Source: Sulfurospirillum_A sp029027265 (lineage in GTDB: Bacteria; Campylobacterota; Campylobacteria; Campylobacterales; Sulfurospirillaceae). From it: DNA of 64,000 bases. Position 1 is the first letter of the stretch. Every line of letters begins with the position of its first letter. Where the stretch lies: the NCBI GenBank assembly GCA_029027265.1, contig CP093061.1, positions 1,612,001 through 1,676,000 of the forward strand. Reading direction: 5' to 3'. The notes under the pieces were generated by a model. It saw only the letters and a program-made list of their open reading frames with translations, searched no databases and was not told the origin of the DNA. A program made the translations under genes and the position numbers. Below are positions 18,191 to 26,374 of the stretch, piece by piece.

Positions 18191-19256
18191 TTAAGAATCA
18201 ATTAAACTAAAACATTGATTTGATAGTTCTTTAGAGTTTGTATTATTTATATTTGTAAATAAATCAAATACAAAATTTTTAAATATATCAGCTGTTTTAA
18301 AAAATCTTTGTCTAATTTTACTTTTTAAAAAACTCCATACTCTTTGCCCTGACCAAAGGGAGGAAATACTCTTGGGGTGCAATTGGATTATATTCAGGTG
18401 AGTATGGTGGTAAAAACAGTAATGTAATTTTATTCTGTTCACAATATTCTTGAACTGCAAGTGTTTTATGCCAAGAAGCATTATCTATAAAAAATGCAAG
18501 AGGAATATTTTCATCATAGTTGGCACGAACTTTTTAAAGTGTTCAATTGTAGCTTCTGCATTGCCTTTATCATGAAAAGTGCTAATTAAGTTGCCAGTTT
18601 TTAGATTTTAATTACCTAAGCAATTCAATGAAGTTCCATATCTATATCCTGAGTAAACTACTGATGAACCTTTTAATGACCATGATGTTACTTTTGGAAC
18701 TTCTGAGCTAAATTTACTTTCATCCTGTGAGAGGAGTATAGTACCAACAGGAAGATTAAGTAGTTTTTTTTATCTCTTCTTTCCACGTAGTGATTTTATC
18801 TTCTGATTTTTTAGGATCTATTTTTGTAGCTATTTTATGCGTGATACCTAAACTTTTTAATAATGCATATACTCCACCTCTTGTATATGTTACACCAAAT
18901 TTAGTTTTTATTAAATCTACAATTATCCAACCATCCCAACCTTTATAGGTAATAGGATATGTATTTATAATGATATGTTTTAATTCTTCTTTATTTTGAG
19001 CTGTTAAAAAACTTTTATTATCTCCACCTCTATTATCCTGTATAGTATCTAGCCCACTTTCAAAATACTTATTTATCCAAGTTCCTACTGTCTCTTTGGT
19101 TCTACCAACCATCTTTGCTATATCTCTTTTGGTTATACCATTTACATACATCGATATATAAGTTAATCTCTCTTTTACTACTGGGTTTCTCTCTTGTTTT
19201 AGCAAAAGTGATATCTCCTCTTTGATTTTATTTGTGATTTTTGACTTTATATTCAT
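18191..19256 (-). pseudogene. IS630-family transposase, frameshifted and interrupted
   Basis: The N-terminal part (19256-18756) has a winged or homeodomain-like helix-turn-helix, TKRDIAKMVGRTKETVGTW, and a second one with YTRGGVYALLKSLGI. After a frame change near 18760 come ILLSQDESKF (first aspartate) and, later, LAFFIDNASWHKT (second aspartate), then FLPPYSPEYNPI. At that point, where NPIE with the catalytic glutamate is expected, a 37-base sequence (18345-18381) is inserted. The frame then resumes as RVWSFLKSKIRQRFFK. At least two other frameshifts or stops are present. Confidence 0.82.
18345..18381 (-). repeat. 37-nt interspersed repeat, copy 2 (inside IS630 transposase)
   Basis: Read on the minus strand it begins TGCACCCCAAGAG and ends CAGGGCA, matching 8309-8346. 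It lies exactly where the IS630 transposase should have its NPIE catalytic motif. Removing 34 to 37 bases restores NPI-(Q)RVWSFLK in frame. The exact boundaries are ambiguous by about three bases. Confidence 0.7.
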
Positions 19257-19871
19257 AATTTTACTACCTTTTTTTGATAGTTTATTATATCATATATTTC
19301 TTAAGTTTGGTTTTCTATAACTATAGGTACTAGTTTATAGTAATGCGTTGCACGACTTACATGTAAGAGTTTACATTGTCTTGTTTTTGTTATGTTGAGC
19401 TCGCCCTCTATAAGTTCTTTACGCTTATTTAATGAGACCGAGCTCTTTAGCTTTCCCACTGCCCAATTTCGCTCTATAGTGGTTTTTCCTAAGGCTTTAG
19501 CTAATTCATCATTTTGAGACTATAATTCACTAATCTCTTCTTTGAATTTTTGTACTGCTTTTCAGAGAAACTTTTTATTTTATAAAACCGCTATTCGCTA
19601 GTTTTGCTGGTTCAAATGCAATTGAAGCATTTTTTAGAAACTGCTTTTTCCACTTTGCTATGGACTGAGAAGAGATTTTATATTTAGTTGCTATTTGAGC
19701 AATAGTTTCTTCTTCTTTTAATAGCTCGAGCACTATTTTTGTCTTCTGTTCGGCACTGTATGTTTGACCTTTTTTTCGACTCATGATTTATCTCCATTAA
19801 TTTCATATTATCTTATCTATTTTTGAAATTAACTTTACTGAATTCTTGTCTTAGATATTCAGGCCATTATA

Positions 19872-19961
19872 GTATCTTATATGTGATATTGTTAATCTTG
19901 ATGCAAAGCCTATAAATAGTACTTTTGAAGGGGATTGATATTTAGTGTTTTAGGAGAGGTC
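19872..19961 (+). mobile_element. IS5-type element remnant (3' end)
   Basis: The segment encodes LICDIVNLDAKPINSTF, the C-terminus of an IS5-type transposase, followed by a terminal sequence TTTTAGGAGAGGTC. The same end occurs inverted at 45937-46181. It was cut by the IS3 insertion on its left, and an IS30 remnant adjoins it on the right. Confidence 0.7.
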
Positions 19962-19963
19962 TT

Positions 19964-20743
19964 TTGAATAAGCTAGGAAAAAATCAAACTTTTATAGCAA
20001 ATGAGATAGGAGTACATAAATCAACAATATGTAGAGAACTTTCAAAAAATTCTTTAGCAAAGTATAATGCAGAGGCTGCACATGTAACAGCAAGAATAAG
20101 ACATAAAAAGAAACCAAGGAAGATAAGACTAACACAAGCTATAAAAATCTATATTGGTCATAAACAAAAGAACACTGGTCACCAGAGCAAATAAGTGGAC
20201 GTTTACATGTATATGAAAATCTATCAATTTCTCATGAGACTATATACCAGTATATCTATAAGAATCTAAGACAAGGTGGCACTTTATATAAAAACCTTAG
20301 ACACCAAAATAAAAAATACACAAGAAGAAGTTCCCAGTATAAAACTAGAGGTCAAATTAAAGGCAGAATAAGCATAGAAGAGCATCCTTCTATAGTTGAA
20401 ACATTCACGTATTGGTGATGTTGAAATAGATACTGTTATAGGCAAAGGGCATAAAGGTGCTATTGTTACTATAGTTGATAGAAAATCTAAATTTTCTTTG
20501 TTTAAAGTAGTAGACAGCAAACAAGCTTCTCCTGTTACACAAGCTTTGATAGATTTAATGGCTCCAATAAAAAATCATATCCATAACTGACAAACAAATT
20601 GTAGAAGCACAAGAGCGTTTAAATCACCATCATAGAAAGGCACTTGGGTATAAAACTCCGTTTGAAGTTTTCTTTGGTACAATTGTTGGAAATATGGCAT
20701 CATGAATTAGGTGTTTGTTGCACTTGTGATTTGAATTCAGGGA
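19964..20743 (+). pseudogene. IS30-family transposase remnant
   Basis: The helix-turn-helix NQTFIANEIGVHKSTICREL is typical of IS30. After a frameshift near 20170 (QSK-stop where SPEQISGRL is expected), the frame resumes with SHETIYQYIYKN. Then comes GDVEIDTVIGKGHKGAIVT with the first catalytic aspartate, and after a large deletion LNHHHRKALGYKTPFEVFFG. The extreme N-terminus is missing at the boundary with the IS5 remnant. The central catalytic part with the second aspartate is deleted. Confidence 0.8.
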
Positions 20744-20822
20744 TTATCTTTTAGAAAATGGTGCTAAATGGTTAGCTAATAAACAAGGATTTGAAAAAAT
20801 CGTAGATAAATTAAAAGGATAA
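20744..20822 (+). pseudogene. C-terminal tail of an unknown gene upstream of sodN
   Basis: The frame reads DYLLENGAKWLANKQGFEKI and ends at TAA 20820-20822, four bases before the nickel SOD start. It carries that gene's ribosome binding site (AAGGA). It looks like the last 25 or so codons of a gene whose 5' part was lost when the IS30 element arrived. I do not recognise the family. Confidence 0.4.
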
Positions 20823-20825
20823 ATT

Positions 20826-21281
20826 GTGTTTAAAATCGAATCTGTAAAAGCTCATTGTGATGTACCTTGTGGTATTTATGATCCCATAGTGGCACAAATT
20901 GCAGCACTTAGTGTTATTAGAATGGTAGATTTAATGAATGATTTAGAAAAAAGCGATAATTTAGAATACGTTAATACTATTTCTAGGCATATTTTAGTTA
21001 AAGAAAGTGAAGCTGAAAAAGTAAAAAATGAAGTAAGAATTATTTGGGGAGATTTTATTAAACCTTCACATATTGAAAAATACCCACAAATCCACTCAAT
21101 TGTACACAATATCATGATGCTAGGTTCTGCAAATAGACAAGGTGTTTCTAAAGATAAGGCTTGTGAACTTTTAGACGAAGTAAATAAGTTTGCAGAAATT
21201 TTTTGGGAAATTAAAGGTGTGAGCACCAAAAAAGTAAATGCTAATTATTTACCAAACAAAGAGATTGTTATACCTGCTTAA
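20826..21281 (+). CDS. sodN: Nickel superoxide dismutase
   Basis: NiSOD dismutates superoxide using a nickel ion held by an N-terminal hook. The hook HCDVPCGIYD is at residues 10-19 (His1, Cys2 and Cys6 after processing), preceded by a nine-residue propeptide MFKIESVKA. The remaining helical part, ending KVNANYLPNKEIVIPA, fits the four-helix bundle of the hexameric enzyme. The start is GTG with AAGGA upstream. The next gene overlaps the stop and encodes the hook protease. NiSOD is best known from actinomycetes and marine cyanobacteria. Its position beside IS remnants suggests acquisition by transfer. Confidence 0.93.
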   Translation: MFKIESVKAHCDVPCGIYDPIVAQIAALSVIRMVDLMNDLEKSDNLEYVNTISRHILVKESEAEKVKNEVRIIWGDFIKPSHIEKYPQIHSIVHNIMMLGSANRQGVSKDKACELLDEVNKFAEIFWEIKGVSTKKVNANYLPNKEIVIPA

Positions 21282-21559
21282 TGTTCAAACTTTTTAAGGT
21301 TGAAGGTTTTTCACTTCATCCTCTCATAAAAGAGGGTGAAGTTTTGTTATGCATAAAGCTTTTTTATTTTAATAAAATTAAAATAAACGATTTTGTACTT
21401 TTTAGGCACAAGTCAAAAGGTTTAATGATAAAAAAAGTAAGTACTATAATTAATAATAAATATTTTGTAAAAGGTGAAAACTCTTTTAGTTGTGATAGTA
21501 GGGATTTTGGAGAATTAAGAAAAGAAGAACTTTTATATAAGGTAATTTATGCATTTTAA
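21281..21559 (+). CDS. sodX: Nickel-SOD maturation protease (S24/S26-like)
   Basis: This 92-residue signal-peptidase-like protein has VEGFSLHPLIKEGE, with the nucleophile Ser11 in the G-x-S-x-x-P context, and MIKKV near residue 50 with the general-base lysine. It should cut the NiSOD propeptide so that the histidine of the hook becomes the N-terminus. No membrane helix is evident, so it is probably cytoplasmic. The ATG overlaps the sodN stop (TAATG), so it is translationally coupled to its substrate. Confidence 0.85.
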   Translation: MFKLFKVEGFSLHPLIKEGEVLLCIKLFYFNKIKINDFVLFRHKSKGLMIKKVSTIINNKYFVKGENSFSCDSRDFGELRKEELLYKVIYAF

Positions 21560-21578
21560 AATCCCTATTAAATCTTAT

Positions 21579-21589
21579 TATGTTATAAT
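21579..21589 (+). promoter_or_regulatory. Extended -10 promoter for the UbiD-family gene
   Basis: TATGTTATAAT matches the extended -10 shape seen at 451 and 24630. It lies 79 bases before the ATG at 21668. A second TATAAT at 21653-21658 is too close to the start codon to be useful. Confidence 0.5.
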
Positions 21590-21667
21590 CCTTAATATAA
21601 TGAAACAGATAAAAAATTAGTTTTGATTTTCCCAAAAAATGATAATAAATAGTATAATAGGAATTAA

Positions 21668-23476
21668 ATGGAAGAGATAATAAAAGAGTTAAAAGAGAAG
21701 AATCTTTTACGCATAATAGATGAAGAATTAGATATTGACCTTGAAATTCCACATATTGCTTATGTAGAAATAAAAAAAGAGGATTCTAAAGCTCTTTTAT
21801 TCACGAATCCAGTATCAAAAAGACTTAACAAAAAGTTTGATATGCCAGTTTTAATGAATGTTTTTGGTTCTTATGAGGCAACGGAGCTTATTTTTGATAA
21901 ACATCCTGATGCTATTGCTGATGAGATTGAAAGTTTGTTACATATGAAACCACCTTCTGGTTTTATGGATAAAATAAGCATGCTTGGTAAACTTTTCTCC
22001 TTAAAAAATGTATTTCCTAAAAGACTCACTAAAAAAAGTAATTGTCAACAGATAAGGCAAGAAAATATAGACTTAAATGAGTTCCCAATTTTAACTACTT
22101 GGAGCGAAGATGGTGGTCCTTTTATAACTATGGGGCATGTTTACACTCAAAGCCTAGATGGAACCAAGCAAAATGTAGGAATGTATAGACTACAAGTCTA
22201 TGATAACAAGCGTCTTGGAATGCACTGGCAAATACATAAAGATGGTGCTCACTTTTTTCATGAATATAAAGAAGCAGGTAAAAAAATGCCAGTAACTGTT
22301 GCCATAGGCGGTGATCCACTTTACATTTGGTGCGGACAAGCTCCTATGCCAAATGGAATGTTTGAACTACTTCTTTATGGACTTATTCGTGAAGAGAATG
22401 CAAGGCTTGTTAAGTCACTTACAAATGAGATTTACATTCCAGAAGATGTTGATATTGTAATAGAGGGTTTTGTAGACCCAAGTAAGATGGAGATTGAGGG
22501 TCCTTTTGGTGATCATACAGGTTATTATACGCTCAAAGAAGAGTATCCAGTAATGGATGTGACTTGCATAACTACAAAAGAGAAGCCAATTTATCAAGCA
22601 ACAGTAGTTGGTAAGCCTCCTTTAGAAGATAAGTATATGGCTTGGGCAACTGAAAGAATTTTCTTACCACTTCTTAAAACAACAGTTCCTGATTTAATAG
22701 ACTATAATATGCCAGAAAATGGTGTTTTTCATAATTTAATTTTAGCAAAAATGAAAACAATGTACCCAGGACATGCAAAACAGTTTATGCATGCTTTTTG
22801 GGGAGTTGGGCAAATGAGTTTTGTAAAACATGCTTTTTTCGTCGGTGCAAATGCACCAGAACTTAAAAATTATGATGAATTGAGTGATTATATTCTTGAT
22901 AGAATTAGTGTTGAAAACATACTCATAAGTGAAGGAGTATGCGATGCACTCGACCATGCAAGCCCAAATGCTTGTTATGGTGGTAAGCTTGGAATTGACT
23001 GTACTGGCGATGAAATTGAGTCATCTTTCAAAAATGTATTGAGTGATGAGAAACTTTATGCTAAAATAACAACATTGGTTACAGAAGTAAAATCTATAAA
23101 GCAGTATAAGACTCATACTAAGACGCCTGTGGTAGTTTTAGGAGTTGATAAAACAAGACCAACAAGTGAACTTTATGAAGCGTTAAAACCACTTAAAGAA
23201 CATATGAAATTATTAGTTTTTGTGGATTTTAATTCAAATCAGCTTGACAATGTTTATATGCTTGTTTGGAGAGTAGTAAATAATATAGATGCTCTGCGTG
23301 ATATATATTTAGAGAAAGACTATATAGGTGTAGATGCAACCAATAAATCGGCTATTGATGGTTACACAAGAGAGTGGCCAGATGATACTGATTGTGATAA
23401 AAAAACCATAAATGACCTTCAAAAAAAAGGTTTAATAACAAAAAATAAGGAGTTTTTAAATAAATACCATGTCTGA
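21668..23476 (+). CDS. ubiD: UbiD-family decarboxylase, probably menaquinone (futalosine) pathway
   Basis: The 602-residue protein is a prenylated-FMN-dependent UbiD-type decarboxylase. Visible family features include LNEFPILTTWSEDGGPFITM, MYRLQVYDNKRLGMHWQIHK, and EIEGPFGDHTGYYT with the conserved Glu/Asp region. The long form is typical of the menaquinone biosynthesis decarboxylase group in Campylobacterota, which use the futalosine route. It likely removes a carboxylate from a late naphthoate intermediate and would work with the ispB product. It stands alone, with its own promoter, after the sod pair. Confidence 0.85.
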   Translation: MEEIIKELKEKNLLRIIDEELDIDLEIPHIAYVEIKKEDSKALLFTNPVSKRLNKKFDMPVLMNVFGSYEATELIFDKHPDAIADEIESLLHMKPPSGFMDKISMLGKLFSLKNVFPKRLTKKSNCQQIRQENIDLNEFPILTTWSEDGGPFITMGHVYTQSLDGTKQNVGMYRLQVYDNKRLGMHWQIHKDGAHFFHEYKEAGKKMPVTVAIGGDPLYIWCGQAPMPNGMFELLLYGLIREENARLVKSLTNEIYIPEDVDIVIEGFVDPSKMEIEGPFGDHTGYYTLKEEYPVMDVTCITTKEKPIYQATVVGKPPLEDKYMAWATERIFLPLLKTTVPDLIDYNMPENGVFHNLILAKMKTMYPGHAKQFMHAFWGVGQMSFVKHAFFVGANAPELKNYDELSDYILDRISVENILISEGVCDALDHASPNACYGGKLGIDCTGDEIESSFKNVLSDEKLYAKITTLVTEVKSIKQYKTHTKTPVVVLGVDKTRPTSELYEALKPLKEHMKLLVFVDFNSNQLDNVYMLVWRVVNNIDALRDIYLEKDYIGVDATNKSAIDGYTREWPDDTDCDKKTINDLQKKGLITKNKEFLNKYHV

Positions 23477-23560
23477 TTCTTCGTCGAAACAGCGGTGTTC
23501 TTTGAACATATTCATAGAGGTACCGCGTAACAACAAAAAACAAAAATTAGGTCAAATTAT

Positions 23561-24595
23561 ATGACACTACTTTTTATATACTTAGCTATTGCTATTGGTG
23601 TATCGTTCCTGTGCTCTATTGTGGAGTCAGTTTTACTATCTCTAAATATGTCACATATTAATGTAATAAAAAAAGAGAATGAAAAAATAGGTAACCTTCT
23701 TGAAAAGTTAAAAACAAATATCAATGAATCTATAGCTTCAATTCTTATACTAAATACAATAGCACATACTTTGGGTGCTGCAGGAATTGGTGCAGAAGCT
23801 TCAAGACTGTTTGGGATTGAGTATATGTTTTATATCTCTGCAGTTTTGACTCTGTTAATTCTGTTTTTATCAGAAATAATTCCTAAAACCATAGGAGCAC
23901 AGTACTACAAAGAGTTAGCTGTGATAACGGCATATATTATAAAAGTTTTTATTTTTATAACTTATCCTCTCATCATAGTATCTCTTTTCATTACAAAAAT
24001 GATATCAAAAGAGGGTTCTAGTCACTCTATTACAAGAGAAGAGTTATTAGAAACTGCACTTTTGGTTGAAAATGGTGGTCATATTGATGAAAAAGAGTCT
24101 GATGTAATTGAAAACGTATTGAAACTTAATAAGAGTAAAGTAAGTGATATATTAACTCCAAGAAGTGTTGTTTTTGCACTAGAAAAAGACATGAGTTTAA
24201 AAGATGTTTTAAAAACAGAAGGTATAAAAAAGTTTTCAAGAATTCCTGTTTATGATGGTAGTATAGATAACATAGTAGGTGATGTTTTAAGTAAAGAAGT
24301 ATTTCAAAAAGCAATAGAAAGTAAAGAGGGTGGTATTGAAGATTTAATAGGACCATTATTTTCTATACATGAAAACATACCAGTATCTTATGCCCTTGAT
24401 ATGTTCATAAAAAGAAAAGAACATATGTTTTTAGTATTAGATAGTTATGGTCAAACTGAAGGCATAGTGACTCTTGAAGATTGTATAGAAACTCTTTTAG
24501 GATTAGAGATTATGGATGAATCTGATACAACTGAAGATATGAGAAAACTAGCAAAAGAGAGAATGAAAAAAAGACAAAAAGAACAAAAAACATAA
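23561..24595 (+). CDS. CNNM/CorC-type membrane protein with CBS domains
   Basis: The N-terminal 150 residues form a DUF21/CNNM membrane domain of about four helices with LSEIIPKTIGAQYY. A paired CBS domain follows (residues about 190-310) with VSDILTPRSVVFAL, FSRIPVYDG and GIVTLEDCIETLLGLEI. Such proteins (HlyC/CorC or CNNM) are linked to magnesium or cobalt homeostasis; older hemolysin names are not supported. The C-terminal CorC/HlyC domain is absent and the protein ends in a basic tail, giving a short form of 344 residues. Confidence 0.85.
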   Translation: MTLLFIYLAIAIGVSFLCSIVESVLLSLNMSHINVIKKENEKIGNLLEKLKTNINESIASILILNTIAHTLGAAGIGAEASRLFGIEYMFYISAVLTLLILFLSEIIPKTIGAQYYKELAVITAYIIKVFIFITYPLIIVSLFITKMISKEGSSHSITREELLETALLVENGGHIDEKESDVIENVLKLNKSKVSDILTPRSVVFALEKDMSLKDVLKTEGIKKFSRIPVYDGSIDNIVGDVLSKEVFQKAIESKEGGIEDLIGPLFSIHENIPVSYALDMFIKRKEHMFLVLDSYGQTEGIVTLEDCIETLLGLEIMDESDTTEDMRKLAKERMKKRQKEQKT

Positions 24596-24629
24596 CTTAT
24601 TTAAAATAAAGAGGGTATACAATAACATT

Positions 24630-24640
24630 TATGCTATAAT
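24630..24640 (+). promoter_or_regulatory. Extended -10 promoter for the 24668 gene
   Basis: TATGCTATAAT, a textbook extended -10, ends 27 bases before the start codon and is followed by an AGGA site just upstream of the ATG. Confidence 0.6.
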
Positions 24641-24667
24641 ACCCTTACATTTTAAATAGGAATTTTC

Positions 24668-25270
24668 ATGAGATTTTCATATAAAAAACTAGTTGAGAGA
24701 TTTTTGATCCCAAGACCAACACTAATAGAGTGGCAAAAAAGAGTCAAAAGTGACAAACAAAATTGGAGAGTTAATCACCTCAACTACTTACGTGAACAGA
24801 TTAATATAGAAGAACTTACACTTCATGAACTAAAATCAAAACCAATCCTAATAGAAGATATATTTCTTATCTCTGTGTATCTGTTTTTTGATGTAAATTA
24901 TGATTATATGAATAGAGATAATTTAAAAAAATCGTTAAGACAATTTGCTTACTCAAATCGCAAGAGTGTAGAGTATAGGCATGAATTTGCACTTAAGATT
25001 TGGTCAATAGAACTAAATGATGATAGTGGTAGAAGAGTTGCAAACTATCAAAGTCTTATAGATATGCTTGAAAGTTTAACAGCAGCACAGTTTGTCCTGT
25101 TTATAAGAAAAATAAAGCACTTTCTACTTAAAGTAGAAAAAAAAGTAGAACCATCTCATACTGATTTATTAGATGGTATTAGTTGGCAAGAACTTCATAT
25201 GTATGATAAAGCTTTTAGTGATAAAGCAATAGAAAAACACTTTGAAGAGTTAGGCATCATTAACAATTAA
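24668..25270 (+). CDS. Conserved-looking hypothetical protein
   Basis: I do not recognise this 200-residue protein. It is helical and charged. RFLIPRPTLIEWQKRV near the N-terminus looks like a short helix-turn-helix, but no clear DNA-binding signature is present. No signal peptide or membrane helix is seen, so it is probably cytoplasmic. A good promoter and ribosome binding site support expression. Its 3' end overlaps by 21 bases the 3' end of the convergent TerB-like gene. Confidence 0.6.
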   Translation: MRFSYKKLVERFLIPRPTLIEWQKRVKSDKQNWRVNHLNYLREQINIEELTLHELKSKPILIEDIFLISVYLFFDVNYDYMNRDNLKKSLRQFAYSNRKSVEYRHEFALKIWSIELNDDSGRRVANYQSLIDMLESLTAAQFVLFIRKIKHFLLKVEKKVEPSHTDLLDGISWQELHMYDKAFSDKAIEKHFEELGIINN

Positions 25271-25651
25271 AAGAGTTTGTTCTCTTAATGCTGAAGCTGC
25301 CTTTCCTACACTAGAAGCAAATTTAAGTAGTTTAGGGCTAAAGTTAAATCTATTTGAGATTATGTTCATGAGCTCTTGTTCTTGATTATTGTATGTATCA
25401 TCAACGTGGACAAGCATCATGAGTTCAAGTAGCAGTATTCTTTGACTTTTAGTTGATTTGAATTTTTCTAAATAGTTTTCAAGAACATAATTTTCTTCAT
25501 CAAAAATTATATTGTCAATTCCCATTTCAACACAGTAGTCATTGATTCTTAGCTTTTCTCTATTTCCAATTTTACCATCAGATTGAGCTAGATGATGAGC
25601 TATATATAAAAAAGCAAATTTTTCTTGAGTTTCTAGTTGCATAAGTAGCAT
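25250..25651 (-). CDS. TerB-like helical protein
   Basis: The 133-residue protein has the TerB-like pattern: AHHLAQSDGKIGNREKLRIN, a hydrophobic helix, and MMLVHVDDTYNNQEQELMNI, where acidic residues after each helix form a metal-binding-like site. TerB-fold proteins occur in tellurite resistance and as general stress modules; a tellurite role is not implied here because no other ter gene is near. It is divergent from the TetR gene, with a palindrome between them. Confidence 0.65.
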   Translation of the reverse strand: MLLMQLETQEKFAFLYIAHHLAQSDGKIGNREKLRINDYCVEMGIDNIIFDEENYVLENYLEKFKSTKSQRILLLELMMLVHVDDTYNNQEQELMNIISNRFNFSPKLLKFASSVGKAASALREQTLLIVNDA

Positions 25652-25697
25652 TGGTAATATCCTATATTTTTATTTAATAGTCAAATTATAAGAATTT

Positions 25698-25709
25698 TAG
25701 GTTAACCTA
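25698..25709. promoter_or_regulatory. Palindrome, possible TetR operator
   Basis: TAGGTTAACCTA is a perfect 12-base palindrome followed by a partial copy, TATGGTTAATAT. It lies between the divergent TerB-like and TetR genes, about 30 bases before the TetR -10 sequence, where an autoregulatory operator would sit. Confidence 0.4.
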
Positions 25710-25738
25710 TGGTTAATATAAGAAAATTTATATATAAG

Positions 25739-25749
25739 TATGATAAAAT
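25739..25749 (+). promoter_or_regulatory. -10 promoter element for the TetR-hydrogenase operon
   Basis: TATGATAAAAT lies 31 bases before the GTG start. The same sequence precedes secA at 51346. Confidence 0.45.
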
Positions 25750-25780
25750 GCACAATGTTCAATAAAAACTGGAGCTTATT

Positions 25781-26374
25781 GTGAATAAAAAATCAAAAAA
25801 AACAGAACTTATTTTAGAAACATCATTAGTACTTTTTTCACAAAAAGGTTTTTATTCTACAACTATGCCTAATATTGCAAAAGAGATGGGCATGAGTGTA
25901 GGAAATTTTTATAACTATTTTTCATCAAAAGAGGCATTAGCTCAGGAGTTAATTCGGTATTCATCGAACAAAGTTGGTGCTATGATACGTACTGTAAATG
26001 ATTTGAATTGTAATTCCGAAGAGAAGATAAAAAAAATTGTAACTCTATATTTTCAATTAGCTATAGAAAAACCTCAATATCTAGATTATTTTTTAAGAGT
26101 ATATCTAGCAAACAAAGAAATATTTAAAAATGGCTGCGAAGGTATGATATGTGTGGCATCTTTTGTAACTGAAATGATGATTTTCTTTGAAGAGGGAGTT
26201 AGAAAAGGAGAACTAAGAAATCAGAGTTTTTTTTCTGCTTTTGGTCTTTTTATGGGTTATCTTGGTGGGTTTGTATTTTTAAATGGAGAAAATATACTTG
26301 AAGATGAGCTCTCAACTTTTGTAGATGATGTCTCATATAACATATACCAAGCTTTAAAAGTTCATGAAAACTGA
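25781..26374 (+). CDS. TetR/AcrR-family transcriptional regulator
   Basis: Residues about 8-55 form a TetR helix-turn-helix with LFSQKGFYSTTMPNIAKEM and VGNFYNYFSSKEALAQELI. The C-terminal 140 residues are the ligand and dimer domain and contain cysteines (in LNCNS and NGCEGMICV) that could sense redox or bind metal. The start is GTG with GGAG upstream. Its last bases overlap the start of the hydrogenase small-subunit gene, so regulator and hydrogenase are translated together. It may control this operon and the hydABC promoter downstream; both promoter regions carry palindromes, but they differ from each other. Confidence 0.88.
   Translation: MNKKSKKTELILETSLVLFSQKGFYSTTMPNIAKEMGMSVGNFYNYFSSKEALAQELIRYSSNKVGAMIRTVNDLNCNSEEKIKKIVTLYFQLAIEKPQYLDYFLRVYLANKEIFKNGCEGMICVASFVTEMMIFFEEGVRKGELRNQSFFSAFGLFMGYLGGFVFLNGENILEDELSTFVDDVSYNIYQALKVHEN

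Larger units (their letters stand above)
18180..19315 (-). mobile_element. IS630-family element (degenerate)
   Basis: The ends CAAAATCAAACTTAAGAA (18180 on) and TTCTTAAGTTTGGTTTTC (to 19315) are imperfect inverted repeats. They are flanked by TA at 18178-18179 and 19316-19317, the duplication expected of IS630. The 1136-base element carries one transposase on the minus strand and sits inside the IS3 orfB. Confidence 0.8.
17457..19784 (-). pseudogene. IS3-family transposase remnant (orfA/orfB), interrupted
   Basis: The N-terminal helix-turn-helix part (MSRKKGQTYSAEQKTKIVLE, from 19784) stops after 69 residues. The following region still reads as the orfA/orfB junction with several frame changes. 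Beyond the IS630 insertion, the integrase core resumes with IDEIATDNSEYGYRLL and VWSGDITYIR (first aspartate). A deletion of about 14 bases near 17790 shifts the frame, and then NIFNSDQGSQYTSYEH (second aspartate) and IERFFRTLKHGNIYIS (glutamate) follow. The tail was separated by the ISL2-type insertion at 17455. It cannot give an active enzyme. Confidence 0.85.
16449..19871 (-). mobile_element. Degenerate IS3-family element carrying two nested insertions
   Basis: The right terminus at 16449 (TATAATTGCCTGAAAAATC) and the left terminus ending at 19871 (GGCCATTATA) match the ends of the intact IS3 at 46182-47513. The element runs on the minus strand. It has been split by an ISL2-type IS5 (16542-17454) near its 3' end and by an IS630-like element (18180-19315) in orfB. 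Subtracting both leaves about 1.37 kb, close to the 1.33 kb of the intact copy. Its sequence has diverged clearly from the other two copies, so it is old. Confidence 0.85.
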
